A stretch of DNA of 64,000 nt from Synergistaceae bacterium (lineage in GTDB: Bacteria; Synergistota; Synergistia; Synergistales; Synergistaceae): the NCBI GenBank assembly GCA_030523725.1, contig JAUNHV010000002.1, positions 124,001 to 188,000 on the forward strand, written 5' to 3'. Positions within the stretch are counted from its first letter, which is position 1; the number at the start of each line of letters is the position of its first letter. A program made the translations under genes and the position numbers. Below, piece after piece: positions 62,735 to 64,000 of this stretch. The notes under the pieces were generated by a model. That model saw nothing but the letters and a program-made list of their open reading frames with translations. It was not told the origin of the DNA and made no database searches.

Positions 62735-63433
62735 ATGTTTTTCCCGTATTTTTTTGATCCAACCTTTGTGATTCTTTTGCCTGCAATTTTGCTATCTATG
62801 TGGGCACAGTGGAAGGTGCATTCCGCATTTAGCCAGTACAGTCGTATCTCTGCACGAAATGGGGCAAGTGCTACACAAATTTGCAGGATGTTGCTTGATA
62901 GAGCAGGACTATTTAATGTGCCGATAGAGCATATCAGGGGTGAATTGACTGATCATTATGACCCAAGAGCAAAGGTGCTTCGCCTTTCTTCTAGCGTAAA
63001 TGGTTATCCTAGCATTGCTGCAATTGGTGTTGCTGCACATGAAACAGGACACGCAATTCAGGACAAAGAGGGATATACTTTTTTGCGGGTGAGAAATGCT
63101 ATCGCTCCTGTTGTACAGATTTGTTCTTTTGCGTCCATGCCACTACTCTTAATAGGGCTATTGTTTGGAGCGGTCGGATTAGCTCAGTTAGGTATTGTAC
63201 TGTTTTGTGGGGTTCTTGTTTTTCAACTTGTTACTCTCCCTGTTGAGTTTGATGCTAGTGCTAGGGCATTAAAAATGCTGAAAGAAACTAATACACTTTC
63301 TGATGGAGAATTACTTGGAGCTAAAAAAGTCCTTGATGCTGCAGCTTTAACCTATGTTGCAGCTGCTCTTATGGCTGCTCTACAGGTGTTAAGATTACTT
63401 GCTATTGTTGGAATGTCATCAAGAAGAAGGTAA
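62735..63433 (+). CDS. YugP-family membrane zinc metallopeptidase
   Basis: Integral-membrane peptidase of unknown target. The 232 residues have an N-terminal hydrophobic segment (about 8-24), the zinc motif HETGH (His102, Glu103, His106) near the start of a soluble region, two further hydrophobic segments (about 125-175), then PVEFDASARALKML with the expected third ligand Glu, and a final one. ATG 62735 is spaced from AAGGAGG. The gene immediately precedes rsmB, an arrangement known in Firmicutes. Confidence 0.9.
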   Translation: MFFPYFFDPTFVILLPAILLSMWAQWKVHSAFSQYSRISARNGASATQICRMLLDRAGLFNVPIEHIRGELTDHYDPRAKVLRLSSSVNGYPSIAAIGVAAHETGHAIQDKEGYTFLRVRNAIAPVVQICSFASMPLLLIGLLFGAVGLAQLGIVLFCGVLVFQLVTLPVEFDASARALKMLKETNTLSDGELLGAKKVLDAAALTYVAAALMAALQVLRLLAIVGMSSRRR

Positions 63434-63448
63434 ATATAGAGGTGAACG

Positions 63449-64000
63449 ATGCGAGGTTTGAAAGCAACGCTAAATTTATATGGTGAAGTTAAGGATGAAA
63501 CAAAAAGCACTTTTGCTTCAGAAGCTTTGCGTCGTGTATACAATGATATAACTCCTGGTGATAGGCGACTGGCTGCAACCTTACTTTATTGCGTATTAAG
63601 ACGTGAAACGCTTTGGAAAACTGTGCTTCAGAAATATTGCAAAAGAAATTTGACGAGCCTCGAACCAGTTACTCGTAATGCACTTATGATTGGAGTAGCT
63701 GGAATCTTTGAATTAAAGCACTTTGCTTTACCTGTGCTTATCAATGGGTTAGTTGCTGCAGTTAAAAATGCAGGACGTGCGGACGATGCTCCGCTAGTGA
63801 ATGCTGTCTTACATACAGTTGCTGAGGAAGGTAATAAGCTCCTGAGGGTCTTGCAAAAAAGTTCAGAGTTAAGCGATTTAGCTCTTTTTTATGGTGTGCC
63901 TGGTTGGGCTGCAGCAACTTGGGCAAGGGAATTAACTCTTCCCGTAGCCAAGAGACTTGTCGCAAATATGGGGATGAGGAAATATCTTTCTCTTCGTCTT
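63449..64000 (+). CDS. rsmB: 16S rRNA (cytosine-967-C5)-methyltransferase, 3' end missing
   Basis: The visible 184 residues begin the RsmB/Sun protein: an N-terminal NusB-like helical domain (about 8-140; with DITPGDRRLAATLLYCVLRR and VLINGLVAAVKNAGR), then YGVPGWAAATWARELT, which fits the hinge before the methyltransferase domain. The family's SAM-binding domain lies beyond the window. ATG 63449 has GAGGTGAAC upstream. The reading frame is open to base 64000. Confidence 0.88.
   Translation, partial: MRGLKATLNLYGEVKDETKSTFASEALRRVYNDITPGDRRLAATLLYCVLRRETLWKTVLQKYCKRNLTSLEPVTRNALMIGVAGIFELKHFALPVLINGLVAAVKNAGRADDAPLVNAVLHTVAEEGNKLLRVLQKSSELSDLALFYGVPGWAAATWARELTLPVAKRLVANMGMRKYLSLRL

Noticed and set aside
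1-64000. CRISPR arrays, insertion sequences, phage genes
   Set aside because: No regularly spaced repeats, transposase, integrase or phage-structural reading frames were found.

Overview
The window is a gene-dense, AT-rich bacterial chromosome segment with no phage, IS element, CRISPR array, rRNA or tRNA that I could recognise. Two signals point to a diderm Firmicute, most likely the class Negativicutes; I cannot fix the genus. First, ispE sits directly upstream of a Bacillus-type purR, and a YugP-type protease gene sits directly upstream of rsmB, both arrangements familiar from Firmicutes. Second, there are outer-membrane genes: a TamB/DUF490 protein and a KdsC-like Kdo-8-phosphate phosphatase. 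The lifestyle looks anaerobic and fermentative: class III ribonucleotide reductase, pyruvate formate-lyase, an [FeFe]-hydrogenase, and indolepyruvate:ferredoxin oxidoreductase.

Layout. 1-7284 (+): 3' end of glnS, transaldolase, kdsC-like, pepA, recD2, an Lrp regulator. 7323-13592 (+): gyrA-psd-pssA-iorA-iorB, tightly packed. 13643-22043 (-): tamB, lepA, hemW, ispE, purR, read leftward. 22341-27213 (-): a fermentation operon read leftward: [2Fe-2S] thioredoxin-like protein, monomeric [FeFe]-hydrogenase, pyruvate formate-lyase core, a separate 78-residue glycyl-radical domain, and the PFL activase. 27387-32687 (+): thrS, metK-comF, thiE-thiD. 32744-41111 (-): rplM-rpsI, secG, and the secA-DUF3857-argS-ftsB-like run. 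41322-45116: a low-molecular-weight phosphatase (+), then nrdR-nrdD-nrdG (-) behind a promoter that carries two NrdR-box-like sites. 45394-50323: glgB (-), an UPF0173 hydrolase (+), two pilin-like genes and pilT (-). 50421-55070 (+): a two-gene unit of a membrane-anchored binding-protein-like protein and a 1022-residue protein made of two complete acyl-CoA-synthetase modules. 55123-64000: type III glutamine synthetase (-), a sirtuin (+), trmI-queH (-), a small membrane protein plus transketolase (-), then a degenerate aminotransferase-like protein, a YugP protease and the 5' end of rsmB (+).

The most interesting items are the pyruvate formate-lyase split into two genes inside a hydrogenase operon, the tandem acyl-CoA-synthetase with its membrane partner, and the NrdR operator/promoter overlap at nrdR. 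Functions are assigned from motifs read by eye; no database search was possible.
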